Notes: generated by a model from the letters alone, not told the origin. DNA of 64,000 nt from JAFANK01 sp036741695 (GCA_036741695.1 DAINRU010000009.1:1-64000); one strand, 5' to 3'; counted from the first letter of the stretch, positions 42,282 to 50,862 are shown. Made by a program: numbers and translations.

Positions 42282-43625
42282 ATGGCCAAGAACTATCCGC
42301 ACATCACGACGCCGCCCCCGGGCCCGAAGGCGCAGCGCATCATCGCGCAAGACCGGCGTTACGCGTCGCCCTCGTACATCAAAGAATACCCGCTTGTCGT
42401 CGCGCGCGGCGAAGGCCCGATGATCGAGGACGTCGATGGGAACCGCTATCTTGATTTCATGGCCGGCATCGCGGTGGCCTCGACCGGCCATTCGCATCCA
42501 AAAGTCGTCGCGGCGATCGAAGCGGCCGCCAAGAAGTTCCTGCACATCTGCTCCACCGACTTCTATTATGAGAGCTTCTCGAACGTGTGCGAGCGCCTGG
42601 CCAAGCTCGCGCCCGGACCCGAGCCCAAGCGGGTCTTCTTGACCAACTCCGGCACCGAAGCGACTGAAGGGGCGATCAAACTGGTGCGCGCTCACACCAA
42701 GCGCCAGAACATCATCGCGTTTCGCGGCGCCTTTCACGGCCGCAGCATGGGCGCGATCTCGCTCGACGCGAGCAAGGTCCGCTACCGTCGCGATTTCGGT
42801 CCGCTGCTCCCCGGCGTGTATCATCTCCCGTACGTCGACACGTATCAGTGCAGGGTCTGCCGGGAGCCGGCGACCTGCAGCGATGCATTGGCCTGCGCGT
42901 TGAACGCCGCCGAAGCGCTCTTCCACGAGCGGGTCGCGCCGGACGAGGTGGCAGCGGTCTTCATCGAGCCGATCCTCGGCGAGGGCGGATACGTGGTGCC
43001 GCCGCGCGCCTTTCTGCAATACTGGCGTGACTTCTGCGACGAGCATGGCGCGGTACTGGTCTTCGACGAGGTGCAGTCGGGCATCGGCCGGACGGGTCAC
43101 ATGTTCGCGTCGCAGCTCTTCGACGTGACGCCGGACGTGACGCTGCTCGCCAAGGGGCTTGCCTCGGGCATGCCGCTCGGCGCGATCGTCGCCAAGGAAT
43201 CGGTCATGACGTGGGGACAGGGCACGCATGGCAGCACGTTCGGCGGCAATCCGGTCTGCTGCGAGGCTGCGCTCGCCACGCTGGATCTCGTGGAAGGGTC
43301 GCTGTGCAAGAACGCGCGGACGGTCGGCAACGTCTTGCTCGACGGTTTGCGCGAGCTGCAGGCCAAACACGACATCATCGGCGAGGTGCGCGGCGCCGGC
43401 CTGATGATCGGCATCAAATTCGTCAAGGATCGCGCCACCAAAGAGCCCTATCATGGGCTCGTGCCTGAGATCGAAAAGGCCGCCTTCGCGCGCGGGCTGC
43501 TGCTGCTCGGGTGCGGGCGCAGCACGATCCGCCTTGCCCCGCCCCTGGTCGTCGACGAGGAAGACGCCGCCATCGCGCTGCGCATCCTCGATGAGGTCAT
43601 CTCAGAGGTGCGCGTCCCCGCGTGA
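42282..43625 (+). CDS. gabT: Class III aminotransferase, 4-aminobutyrate/acetylornithine type
   Basis: A 447-aa aminotransferase with GEGPMIEDVDGNRYLDFMAG, FLTNSGTEATEGAIKLVRAH, FRGAFHGRSMGAISLDASKV, VLVFDEVQSGIGRTGHMFAS and the Schiff-base lysine K291 in LLAKGLASGMPLGA. A short insertion near residues 188-206 carries four cysteines (CRVC...C...C), as in archaeal-type GABA aminotransferases where a similar CxxC-rich loop occurs. It may bind a metal or be structural. ATG 42282 has GGAG six bases upstream. It is followed closely by CoA-transferase genes, pointing to breakdown of a 4-carbon or longer omega-amino acid. The gene symbol is a best guess. Confidence 0.88.
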   Translation: MAKNYPHITTPPPGPKAQRIIAQDRRYASPSYIKEYPLVVARGEGPMIEDVDGNRYLDFMAGIAVASTGHSHPKVVAAIEAAAKKFLHICSTDFYYESFSNVCERLAKLAPGPEPKRVFLTNSGTEATEGAIKLVRAHTKRQNIIAFRGAFHGRSMGAISLDASKVRYRRDFGPLLPGVYHLPYVDTYQCRVCREPATCSDALACALNAAEALFHERVAPDEVAAVFIEPILGEGGYVVPPRAFLQYWRDFCDEHGAVLVFDEVQSGIGRTGHMFASQLFDVTPDVTLLAKGLASGMPLGAIVAKESVMTWGQGTHGSTFGGNPVCCEAALATLDLVEGSLCKNARTVGNVLLDGLRELQAKHDIIGEVRGAGLMIGIKFVKDRATKEPYHGLVPEIEKAAFARGLLLLGCGRSTIRLAPPLVVDEEDAAIALRILDEVISEVRVPA

Positions 43626-43650
43626 GCGGTCTGAAGCGCTGACTAAGTCG

Positions 43651-44571
43651 ATGACGAATCCGTCCGGCAAAGTCATGTCCATGCGCGACGCGGTCGCGCG
43701 CTTCGTCTCGGATGGGGACAGCGTGGTCATCGAGGGCTTCACCCATCTCATCTGCTTCGCGGCCGCGCACGAGATCATCCGCCAGCGCCGCCGCGACCTC
43801 ACGCTCTGCCGGCTGACCCCCGACCTCATCTACGATCAGCTCATCGCCGCAGGTTGCGCCACGAAGCTCGTCTTCTCATGGGCGGGAAACCCGGGCGTCG
43901 GCTCGCTGCACGCCCTGCGCCGCGCCGTCGAAAAACAACACCCGCCGCCGCTCGAGCTCGAGGAGTACTCGCACTTCGGCTTGGTGGCGCGCCTCTCAGC
44001 CGGCGCCGCGAAGCTGCCGTTTTGGCCGCTGCGCGATTACCAAGGCAGCGATCTGCCGGCCGTCAATCCGCTCATCCGCAGCGTGACCTGCCCGTATACG
44101 GATGAGGCGATCGCCTGTGTCCCCGCGCTCAACCCTGACGTCACCATCGTGCACGCGCAGCGCGCCGACCCGAACGGCAATACCCAGATCTGGGGGCTGT
44201 ATGGCGTGCAAAAAGAAGCCGCTTTCGCCGCGAAGCGCGTGATCGTCGTCGTCGAAGAGATCGTCGAGGAGAAGGTCGTGCGCGCCGATCCCAACCGCAC
44301 GCTCATCCCGGGCATCATCGTCGACGCCGTCGTCTGCGAGCCGTGGGGAGCACACCCCTCGTACGCGCAAGGCTATTACGATCGCGACAACGATTTCTAC
44401 GTCGAGTGGGAGGACATCTCGCGCGACGAGGCTACGCTCGCGAAATGGCTCGACGCATTTGTCTATGACGTCACCGACCGCGCGGGATACATGCGTAAGC
44501 TCGGCGCCGCGCGGCGCGAGCGCCTCTGTGCCAAGCCGCTCATCAGCCCGGGGGTGAACTACGGTTTCTGA
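43651..44571 (+). CDS. CoA-transferase subunit A (GctA/IpdA-like)
   Basis: A 306-aa class I CoA-transferase alpha subunit. It shows MRDAVARFVSDGDSVVIEGF, THLICFAAAHEIIRQRRRDL, KLVFSWAGNPGVGSLHALRR and VNPLIRSVTCPYTDEAIACV. This pattern is that of glutaconate/IpdA-type subunits rather than the succinyl-CoA:3-oxoacid type. With subunit B it moves CoA between acyl-CoA and a free acid, or in IpdAB acts on a ring-opened CoA ester. The ATG 43651 start removes an upstream shadow frame. The end of the gene, GGTTTCTGAC, is unusual because the B frame continues from it (see subunit B). Confidence 0.87.
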   Translation: MTNPSGKVMSMRDAVARFVSDGDSVVIEGFTHLICFAAAHEIIRQRRRDLTLCRLTPDLIYDQLIAAGCATKLVFSWAGNPGVGSLHALRRAVEKQHPPPLELEEYSHFGLVARLSAGAAKLPFWPLRDYQGSDLPAVNPLIRSVTCPYTDEAIACVPALNPDVTIVHAQRADPNGNTQIWGLYGVQKEAAFAAKRVIVVVEEIVEEKVVRADPNRTLIPGIIVDAVVCEPWGAHPSYAQGYYDRDNDFYVEWEDISRDEATLAKWLDAFVYDVTDRAGYMRKLGAARRERLCAKPLISPGVNYGF

Positions 44572-44599
44572 CGCACAGGCGTACACCAACAGCGAGCTG

Positions 44600-45349
44600 A
44601 TGGCGGTCCGCGCAGCGCACGAGCTGCGCGACGGCGAGGTCGTCTTCGTCGGCATCGGGCTGCCCAATCTGGCGTGCAATCTCGCCCGTGCCACGCACGC
44701 GCCGACCCTCGTGCTGATCTACGAATCGGGTGCGGTGGGCGCTGTGCCCGACCGCCTGCCGGTGTCGATCGGCGATCCCGCGCTCGTCACCGGATCGCTT
44801 GCCGTGGCGAGCATGGCCGACGTGTTCCAGTTCTATCTGCAAGGAGGGCGCATCCAGGTCGGCTTCCTCGGCGGTGCGCAGATCGACCGCTATGGCAACA
44901 TCAATTCCACCGTCATCGGCGCCTACGACCGGCCAAAAGTACGGCTGCCGGGCAGCGGCGGCGCCTGCGAGATCGCGATCCACGCCAAGAGAGTCATCTG
45001 CGTGGCGCCGCTCTCCCCACGCAGCTTCCCAGCGACGGTCGACTTCATCACCTCGCCTGGGCAGAACGGGAAGTATGGGACCCGCGCGTCGATGCACCTC
45101 CCCGGCGCAGGTCCCGTGCGCGTGGTGACCGACATGGGCGTGCTCGAGCCGGCTGCGCACGATGGTGAACTAGAACTCGTCGCGATCTACCCCGGTGTCG
45201 ATCCACAAGAAGCGCGTACCAAAGCAGGATGGCCGCTGCGACTCGCGCCAAACCTGACTGTTCTGCCACCGCCAACCGAGCGCGAGCTGCACTTGCTGCG
45301 CGACGTCCTCGACCCGAACCATCTTTATATAGGAAAGAGAGACGCATGA
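44600..45349 (+). CDS. CoA-transferase subunit B (GctB/IpdB-like)
   Basis: A 249-aa class I CoA-transferase beta subunit. It carries VVFVGIGLPNLACNLARATH, LVLIYESGAVGAVPDRLPVS (with the glutamate region of the family), GFLGGAQIDRYGNINSTVIG and LPGSGGACEIAIHAKRVICV. The first standard start codon is ATG 44600. However, the frame stays open upstream to 44558 and encodes SDAQAYTNSELMAV, which looks like the usual family N-terminus (YTxxELMAV). The real start may therefore be a non-standard codon near 44561-44564, or the two subunits may be joined by a frameshift. The stop overlaps the M3 peptidase ATG. Confidence 0.87.
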   Translation: MAVRAAHELRDGEVVFVGIGLPNLACNLARATHAPTLVLIYESGAVGAVPDRLPVSIGDPALVTGSLAVASMADVFQFYLQGGRIQVGFLGGAQIDRYGNINSTVIGAYDRPKVRLPGSGGACEIAIHAKRVICVAPLSPRSFPATVDFITSPGQNGKYGTRASMHLPGAGPVRVVTDMGVLEPAAHDGELELVAIYPGVDPQEARTKAGWPLRLAPNLTVLPPPTERELHLLRDVLDPNHLYIGKRDA

Positions 45350-47388
45350 GCCGTTCGACCCTCACCCCGCTCATCGCCGCCATCGTCATCGCAACGATCG
45401 GGGCAGCACCTGCCGGCGCACCTAGCCCGCTGCCTGCAAACACTGGACTGCTGTGGCATCAGACCCCAGCCGAATTGACGGCCAGCTGCAATGCAGCGAT
45501 CGCGACCGCCAAGCAGACCTTTGCCAAGATCCTCGCCGCGCCCGCAAGCAGCGCGACCTTCTCCACGCTTGTGGCGATCGAGACGGAGTCCGCTGATTTC
45601 AACGACGCCACGACCGTGCAGGCAGGGCTCTACCAGCTGTCACCCGACGCGGCTGTGCGCAAAGCATCGCAAGACTGCAGTCAACAAGTGAGCGACTACG
45701 AGGTGGAGCTTGCGTCGGATCCGCAGATCTACGCCGTTGCCCAACGGGTCGCGGCGCTGGGCGATGCGCCGGCGCCCGCCGGCGCTAAGCTTGACGAGTA
45801 CTACGTGATCGGCGGCAAGCGGGCCGGAGCGGGGTTGAGCCTTGACGACCGCAAGCGCACGACGGCGCTGTTCGAGAAGCTGGACGACCTCGAGCGCGAC
45901 TTCGGCTTGCAGCTATCCAACGACCAGACGTCCGTCGCCATCACGTCAGCCGAGGCCCACAGTCTCTCCGCCGACTTCCTCGCCACCCTGACCAAGACCC
46001 AGGCGGGCTATGTCGTGCCTGTCAACGAGAGCACCTACGGCCAGTACATGCTCGCTGAATCCAGCAGTGCGGCGCGCAAGCGTTTCATGGTGGCTTACGG
46101 CAATCGCGGCGGGACCAAGAACGTGCAGCGCTTGCAGCAGGCGGTGGCCATCCGCTACCAGCTCGCGCAGCTGCTCGGCTATCCGACATGGGCCGCCTAC
46201 CAGCTCGACGCCAAGATGGCCAAGACGCCGCAGCGGGTCGAGGATCTGCTCAACACCGTCAGCGTCAAGCTGCTGCCCAAAGCAGACAGCGAAGTGGCGG
46301 CACTCTCCGCCTTCAAAAACGCGCAGGGCTCCCCCGGGCCGATCCAGCGCTGGGACTATGGCTATTACGAGAATGCGCTGATCAAGGCCAAATACGCCGT
46401 TGACGATCAGATCGTCCGCCAATATTTCCCGGTGGATCACGTCGTCACAAGCGTGCTCGGCATCTACCAGAAGCTGCTCGGCGTGACATTCGAGCAGATC
46501 ACCCCGGCGGACGCCTGGGCACCCGGCGTCACCGAGTACTCGATCACCGATACCGCGAGCGGCAAGCCCATCGGCTGGTTCTATCTCGACCTCTACCCGC
46601 GCCCCGGCAAGTACGAGCACTTCGCCAACTTCCCGATCCGCCCAGGCCGGGTGCTGCCCGACGGGAGCTACCAGAAACCGGTCTCGGCGATCGTCGGCAA
46701 CTGGCCCGTCGCCGCACCGGGCAAACCGGCATTGCTCAGCCACGAAGACGTCATCGTCTTCTTCCACGAGTTCGGCCATCTCATGCACAGCACGCTCTCG
46801 ACGGCGCCCTACGAGACGCTCTACGGCACGGCGGTGCGCCCGGATTTCGTCGAAGCGCCTTCGCAGATGCTCGAGAACTTCATGTGGCAGCCCTCGATCC
46901 TGAAAGAAGTGTCAAGCAACGTCACCACAGGCCAGCCGCTCCCCGACGATCTCATCAACAAGATGATCGCGCTCAAGCATGTGTCCGACGGGTATACGTG
47001 GTCAACCCAAGCGTTCTACGCGCAGTACGACATGACGATCCATAGCTCGTCACCGGATATCAACGTCAACTCGACATGGTTCTCGCTCGAGAAGAAGATG
47101 ACGCCCTTCCCGGGGATACCGGGAACGCATCCCGAGGCGGGGTTCGGTCATATCATGGCGGGCTACGATGTCGGGTATTACGGCTACCTCTGGTCGAAGG
47201 TCTACGCTCAAGACATCTTCACCCGCTTCCAGAAGGAAGGGCTTGAAAACCCGGAGGTCGGTGCGGCCTACCGCAAAGACATCCTGGAGCCGGGCGCGAC
47301 CGTCGAGCCAGACGTGATGGTGCAGAACTTCCTAGGGCGACCGATGAACCCCGACGCGTTCTACCAAGACATCGGCATCACGCAATGA
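45346..47388 (+). CDS. Exported M3-family zinc oligopeptidase
   Basis: A 680-aa thimet-oligopeptidase-like enzyme with an N-terminal signal peptide (TLTPLIAAIVIATIGAAPAG), so it should act outside the cytoplasm, unlike most bacterial M3 enzymes such as PrlC and PepF. The zinc motif HEFGH is at residues 474-478 (VFFHEFGHLMHSTLS), with the third ligand region EAPSQMLENFMW downstream. The typical EAGFGHIMAGYDVGYYGYLW is near the C-terminus. The ATG overlaps the preceding stop (ATGA) with GAAAGAGAG upstream. It probably trims peptides that then feed the neighbouring amino-acid catabolic genes, an inference from position. Confidence 0.92.
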   Translation: MSRSTLTPLIAAIVIATIGAAPAGAPSPLPANTGLLWHQTPAELTASCNAAIATAKQTFAKILAAPASSATFSTLVAIETESADFNDATTVQAGLYQLSPDAAVRKASQDCSQQVSDYEVELASDPQIYAVAQRVAALGDAPAPAGAKLDEYYVIGGKRAGAGLSLDDRKRTTALFEKLDDLERDFGLQLSNDQTSVAITSAEAHSLSADFLATLTKTQAGYVVPVNESTYGQYMLAESSSAARKRFMVAYGNRGGTKNVQRLQQAVAIRYQLAQLLGYPTWAAYQLDAKMAKTPQRVEDLLNTVSVKLLPKADSEVAALSAFKNAQGSPGPIQRWDYGYYENALIKAKYAVDDQIVRQYFPVDHVVTSVLGIYQKLLGVTFEQITPADAWAPGVTEYSITDTASGKPIGWFYLDLYPRPGKYEHFANFPIRPGRVLPDGSYQKPVSAIVGNWPVAAPGKPALLSHEDVIVFFHEFGHLMHSTLSTAPYETLYGTAVRPDFVEAPSQMLENFMWQPSILKEVSSNVTTGQPLPDDLINKMIALKHVSDGYTWSTQAFYAQYDMTIHSSSPDINVNSTWFSLEKKMTPFPGIPGTHPEAGFGHIMAGYDVGYYGYLWSKVYAQDIFTRFQKEGLENPEVGAAYRKDILEPGATVEPDVMVQNFLGRPMNPDAFYQDIGITQ

Positions 47389-47395
47389 CGTAAGC

Positions 47396-48577
47396 GTGAG
47401 ACGAATCGGCCTGTTCGCCTGCGCGCTCTTCCTCGTCTGTGCCTCGGGCGCGCGCACAGCCGCCGCGCCTGTCTCGACGCAGGCCGTTCTCACGCACCTG
47501 TTCACCGCGAGCCGCATCGAGCCGGATTGGTTCTCGCAATCGTTCCTGCAACAGGTCAGCGTCGCTCAGGTCGAGAGCATCGTGGGCCAGCTCTCAGCGC
47601 AGCTGGGCCACTTCAAGAGCGTCAAGCCCGAAGGACAGAAGTACCGTGTCTTGTTCGAGCGGGGCGACGACCTGGCGACCATCCGGCTCGACGAGAGCGG
47701 TCGCATCATCGGGCTCTTCTTCGAGGCTCCCTTGCAATACGCGTCGAGTTTCCAAAGCGCGGTCGACGCGTTTTTGGGTTTGCCCGGGCGAACGAGCCTC
47801 TACGTCGAGCGCGGCGGCACCGAACGCGCAAGCGTGGCTTCTGACCTGCCGCTTGCCGTGGGGTCGACCTTCAAGCTCGCAGTATTGAACGCGCTCGTGC
47901 GACAGATCGACCGAGGCTCGACGTCATGGGTATCGGTCGTGCGCCTCTCGACGCGCGACAAGAGCTTGCCGAGCGGCATCCTTCAGACCTGGCCGGATGA
48001 TTCGCCGATGACGGTCTACGCGCTGGCGGCGCTTATGATCTCGCAGAGCGACAACACCGCTGCGGACACCTTGCTCCTGTATGCGGGTCGCAGCAACGTC
48101 GAAGCGTTCGGGCCGCGCAACCGCCCCTTGTTGACCACGCGCGAGGCGTTCATCCTCAAAGATCCCGAAAACGCAGAGCTACTTGCGCGCTACCGCGCGG
48201 GCGGCGAGACGCAGCGGCGCGCGCTGCTCGGGGAGGTCGACGCGCTGCCCTTGCCCGACGTCAGCATCTTCACCGACCAGCCGCTCGACACGGACATCGA
48301 GTGGTTCTTCACCACACACGAGCTGTGCGAGCTCATGGTTTCGGTACAAGGCCTGGCGCTCATGGGCATCAATCCTGGGCTTGCCGATGCTGCCGACTGG
48401 CGCTCGGTCGCGTACAAGGGCGGTTCGGAGCCCGGCGTCCTCAATCTGACGACCTGGCTTGTCGCAAAAGACGGGACCTCGCACTGCGTGTCTGCCACCT
48501 GGAATGATGACAAGGCGCTGGACGAGTTGAAGTTCTACGGGCTCTACAAGAGCCTGCTCTCCACCCTCGCGAGATGA
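47396..48577 (+). CDS. Secreted beta-lactamase-fold serine hydrolase with N-terminal DUF3887-like domain
   Basis: A 393-aa exported protein (signal MRRIGLFACALFLVCASGAR). Residues about 25-120 form a small alpha/beta domain similar in pattern to DUF3887 (FLQQVSVAQVESIVGQLSAQ, then LDESGRIIGLFFEAP). Residues 125-393 have class A beta-lactamase motifs: S157-x-x-K160 in VGSTFKLAVL, SDN in ISQSDNTAAD and KGG in VAYKGGSEPGVLN. The ExxLN omega-loop glutamate needed for fast beta-lactam hydrolysis is not evident, so a peptidase or esterase role is more likely than antibiotic resistance. The GTG start follows the M3 stop by 7 bp. Confidence 0.85.
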   Translation: MRRIGLFACALFLVCASGARTAAAPVSTQAVLTHLFTASRIEPDWFSQSFLQQVSVAQVESIVGQLSAQLGHFKSVKPEGQKYRVLFERGDDLATIRLDESGRIIGLFFEAPLQYASSFQSAVDAFLGLPGRTSLYVERGGTERASVASDLPLAVGSTFKLAVLNALVRQIDRGSTSWVSVVRLSTRDKSLPSGILQTWPDDSPMTVYALAALMISQSDNTAADTLLLYAGRSNVEAFGPRNRPLLTTREAFILKDPENAELLARYRAGGETQRRALLGEVDALPLPDVSIFTDQPLDTDIEWFFTTHELCELMVSVQGLALMGINPGLADAADWRSVAYKGGSEPGVLNLTTWLVAKDGTSHCVSATWNDDKALDELKFYGLYKSLLSTLAR

Positions 48578-48578
48578 G

Positions 48579-49589
48579 CTACGCGCTCGGCGGCGGGCCG
48601 GTTATCGTCGGATCGGTGGGCGACGCGACCTCCGAGGGCGCTTTGGGCGCCGGGAAGTTCATCCCGATACCGGAGTCCATCAGTCTGCGGCTGCGGTGCG
48701 CCTGTGCGGCGCGCATGAGCATGTAGAGCGCGATGCCGATGGCGAGCGCCACCTGGCAGAAGTAGAAGACGATGCCGATCCAGCCGGTGAACGCCGTCAC
48801 GACGAACAGCACCGCCAACCCGACGGCGACCGCGGCGACGGGCCGCGGCTGTGCCGACTTGGAGATGTCGTAGATGCGGTTGCCGATGAACTCGGCGATC
48901 GCCGCTTTGCCGATCAGGTACCCGCCGATCGTGGCCAGCACCGCAAGCGGTATCAATGGGATGCCGACGAGCGTGATGGCGAGCGCGATGACCACGAGCA
49001 CGAAGATGATGGGCGAGAAGAAGCCGAGCATACCGGCTAGGACGGGGTTGTCGACCAGATGCTCGGTCGCGCTCGCCGTGCGCGCGGGGAAGAGCAGGAA
49101 CGCGAAGAAGACGAGGATCGCATCCATGAAGATGAAGGTCGGCCAGCCTGCGAACCACGGCGTGGCCTGCTCGGGCTGCGTCATCTCGGGTTCCGGGGTC
49201 TCGGGCGGCGCTGTCGGCGCTACGGGCGGCCTGACGCGATGTCCCTGCGGGGTGCTCGACTCGTTGTCGATCACGCCGCCGACGTTGACGAGGCTGCCGT
49301 CGACGTGGCCTTGCGGGGCGATGTAGATCTTGCCGCCGAGCGCCACTGCATCGCCGTCGACTTTGCCGTACACTTCGGCGCTGCCGCTGATGACCACGAG
49401 ATCGCCCGTGACCTCCTGGCCTGCTTGGATGACCTGATGCTGGCCGCCGAAGACAACCATGTCGCCGCTCGAATCGTCGCTGAACGCCAGGGCCGGCCGC
49501 GGCGCTGCGCAGATGATGAGCGCGAGCAGCGCCGCGAGCAGGGGAAGCGCGGCCACGTGCGTGCGAACGTTGTGGATGTGGGTTTTCAT
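48579..49589 (-). CDS. Exported bactofilin-like (polymer-forming) membrane protein
   Basis: A 336-aa protein. A signal peptide (PLLAALLALIICAAPRPALA) is followed at about residues 40-110 by a beta-helical, bactofilin-like repeat stretch (GDMVVFGGQHQVIQAGQEVT, GDLVVISGSAEVYGKVDGDA, GKIYIAPQGHVDG) with the 17-18-residue periodicity of polymer-forming domains. A Pro-rich linker follows, and then about four membrane helices (FIFMDAILVFFAFLLFPA and others). It is the third gene of a sigma/anti-sigma operon, and its ATG overlaps the anti-sigma stop. It may sense or respond to envelope stress; this is inferred from context. Confidence 0.8.
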   Translation of the reverse strand: MKTHIHNVRTHVAALPLLAALLALIICAAPRPALAFSDDSSGDMVVFGGQHQVIQAGQEVTGDLVVISGSAEVYGKVDGDAVALGGKIYIAPQGHVDGSLVNVGGVIDNESSTPQGHRVRPPVAPTAPPETPEPEMTQPEQATPWFAGWPTFIFMDAILVFFAFLLFPARTASATEHLVDNPVLAGMLGFFSPIIFVLVVIALAITLVGIPLIPLAVLATIGGYLIGKAAIAEFIGNRIYDISKSAQPRPVAAVAVGLAVLFVVTAFTGWIGIVFYFCQVALAIGIALYMLMRAAQAHRSRRLMDSGIGMNFPAPKAPSEVASPTDPTITGPPPSA

Positions 49590-50119
49590 ACCGTCTGGGC
49601 TCCGAACAGGGCCGAAGGCATTCCGGCCAGATAGCGCCGTCCTGCATAGAGCAGCAACAGCAGAACCACGCCTTCGACGACACCGCCGACGAGCGCGAGA
49701 GTGGTGAGGTGGAAGTGGTCCGCCACGCGGTAGAGCGCGTCGGCCGAGATCGCGAGCTTGCCGAACAACGCGCCGCCTTGAGCGACGGCGATCTTCCAGC
49801 GCAGCATGCCGGTGGCCACGAGCGCGGCAAGCACGACCCAAGCGAAGAGATCGTACAGGCCCAGCCACCACATGCGGACGCCGCCGCGTGCAGGAGCGGG
49901 CATCGCCGCGATGCGCGCCATGACGACCTGGGTGAAATCCACTCGTGGTTCGATCTCGCGCAGGCGGGCGAGCCGCCGTTCGACGACCATCATCTCTTCT
50001 GAGAAGGTGCGGCAGCCCAGACACGAGGCGAGGTGCGCCTCGAGATCGGCAGCCGCGCCCGCGGACAGCACACCGTCCTGATAGGCAGGCAGGCGTTCTC
50101 TATACGCAGAGCACTTCAC
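49586..50119 (-). CDS. Zinc-finger anti-sigma factor
   Basis: A 177-aa membrane protein. The N-terminal ZAS/zf-HC2 motif is complete: C3 and H29-x3-C33-x2-C36 (MKCSAYRERLPAYQDG..., then HLASCLGC). This domain binds region 2/4 of an ECF sigma factor in the cytoplasm. Two hydrophobic segments follow (DLFAWVVLAALVATGML and LALVGGVVEGVVLLLLLYAG). The GTG start overlaps the 3' end of the sigma gene by 20 bp, and the stop overlaps the bactofilin-like gene. Signal-dependent release or proteolysis of the anti-sigma is the usual mode in the family. Confidence 0.9.
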   Translation of the reverse strand: MKCSAYRERLPAYQDGVLSAGAAADLEAHLASCLGCRTFSEEMMVVERRLARLREIEPRVDFTQVVMARIAAMPAPARGGVRMWWLGLYDLFAWVVLAALVATGMLRWKIAVAQGGALFGKLAISADALYRVADHFHLTTLALVGGVVEGVVLLLLLYAGRRYLAGMPSALFGAQTV

Positions 50120-50738
50120 GATGAGTCACCTCCGAGACGTTGGATCGTGCGCCGGCGGGCGCAGGTCGGTCGACCTGCGCGACCTCGCGGGCGAGCGCGG
50201 CCTTGCCGCGATGGATCAGTGTCTTGACATTGCCGAGCGAAACGGTCATGGTATCCGCGATCTCCTGATACTCCATGTGCCGGAAGTAGCGCAAGACGAG
50301 CGCGGTCCTCATCTTCTCCGGAATCCTCTGCAGCGCGGCGCGCAGCATGCGCTCGTCGTCGCTCGCCAGCAGGCGGCCTTCAGGCGCCGCGTCCAGCCGC
50401 GGGTCGGGGAGCTTTTGGTCAAGCGTCTCATCCTCGAAGAGGTCTTCGGTCGGCGGTTTGCGTCGCTCTTTCATCAGATGCGTGCGTGCCGTGTTGCGCG
50501 CGATCTGGTACAGCCAGGTGGAGAACTTCGCGAGCTTAGGGTTGAAGGTCTTGAGGTGCGCGTACGCTCGCAGGAACGTCTCTTGGCTGATGTCGTCTGC
50601 TTCCTCGGGAGAGCGTACCAGAGCATACACAAAGTTGACGATACCCCGCTTGTGCCGCTCGACGAGCGGCGTGAAGGCGTTGCCGTCTCCTCGCAGGACG
50701 AGAGCTGCGAGCTCCTCATCCGATGCCTGCGCGATAAT
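50100..50738 (-). CDS. ECF RNA polymerase sigma factor with probable ATT start
   Basis: About 212 aa from the proposed start. Region 2 (AFTPLVERHKRGIVNFVYAL, EEADDISQETFLRAYAHLKT, KFSTWLYQIARNTARTHLM) and region 4 (LQRIPEKMRTALVLRYFRHM, EYQEIADTMTVSLGNVKTLI) are clear. No ATG, GTG or TTG occurs in frame between region 2 and a GTG far upstream at 50864. The best initiation signal is GGAGG at 50747-50751, eight bases before an in-frame ATT at 50738. A GAAACTTT element (50782-50789), upstream of a possible GGTACA -10 (50762-50767), would place the transcript start after the distant GTG. The anti-sigma gene overlaps its 3' end. Confidence 0.88.
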   Translation of the reverse strand: MIAQASDEELAALVLRGDGNAFTPLVERHKRGIVNFVYALVRSPEEADDISQETFLRAYAHLKTFNPKLAKFSTWLYQIARNTARTHLMKERRKPPTEDLFEDETLDQKLPDPRLDAAPEGRLLASDDERMLRAALQRIPEKMRTALVLRYFRHMEYQEIADTMTVSLGNVKTLIHRGKAALAREVAQVDRPAPAGARSNVSEVTHREVLCV

Positions 50739-50841
50739 CGCGGGAACCTCCGTTGCTAGGATGTACCGTCCAGGCGGGGGGAAAGTTTCGCTGGATGACA
50801 GGTGTGATGTGGAAAGGTCGGATCGTGAGAACCCTTGTGGC

Positions 50842-50862
50842 GACGGACCTTTTAAGTCTGTC
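50842..50862. repeat. Dispersed palindrome, copy 8 (degenerate)
   Basis: GACGGAC and GTCTGTC arms around CTTTTAA, a diverged member of the intergenic palindrome family, in the divergent region between the ECF sigma gene and the thioesterase gene. It ends 43 bp before the thioesterase ATG. Confidence 0.55.

Noticed and set aside
47396..48577. Calling the serine hydrolase an antibiotic-resistance beta-lactamase
   Set aside because: The omega-loop ExxLN motif is not visible, and the context is peptide metabolism, not resistance.
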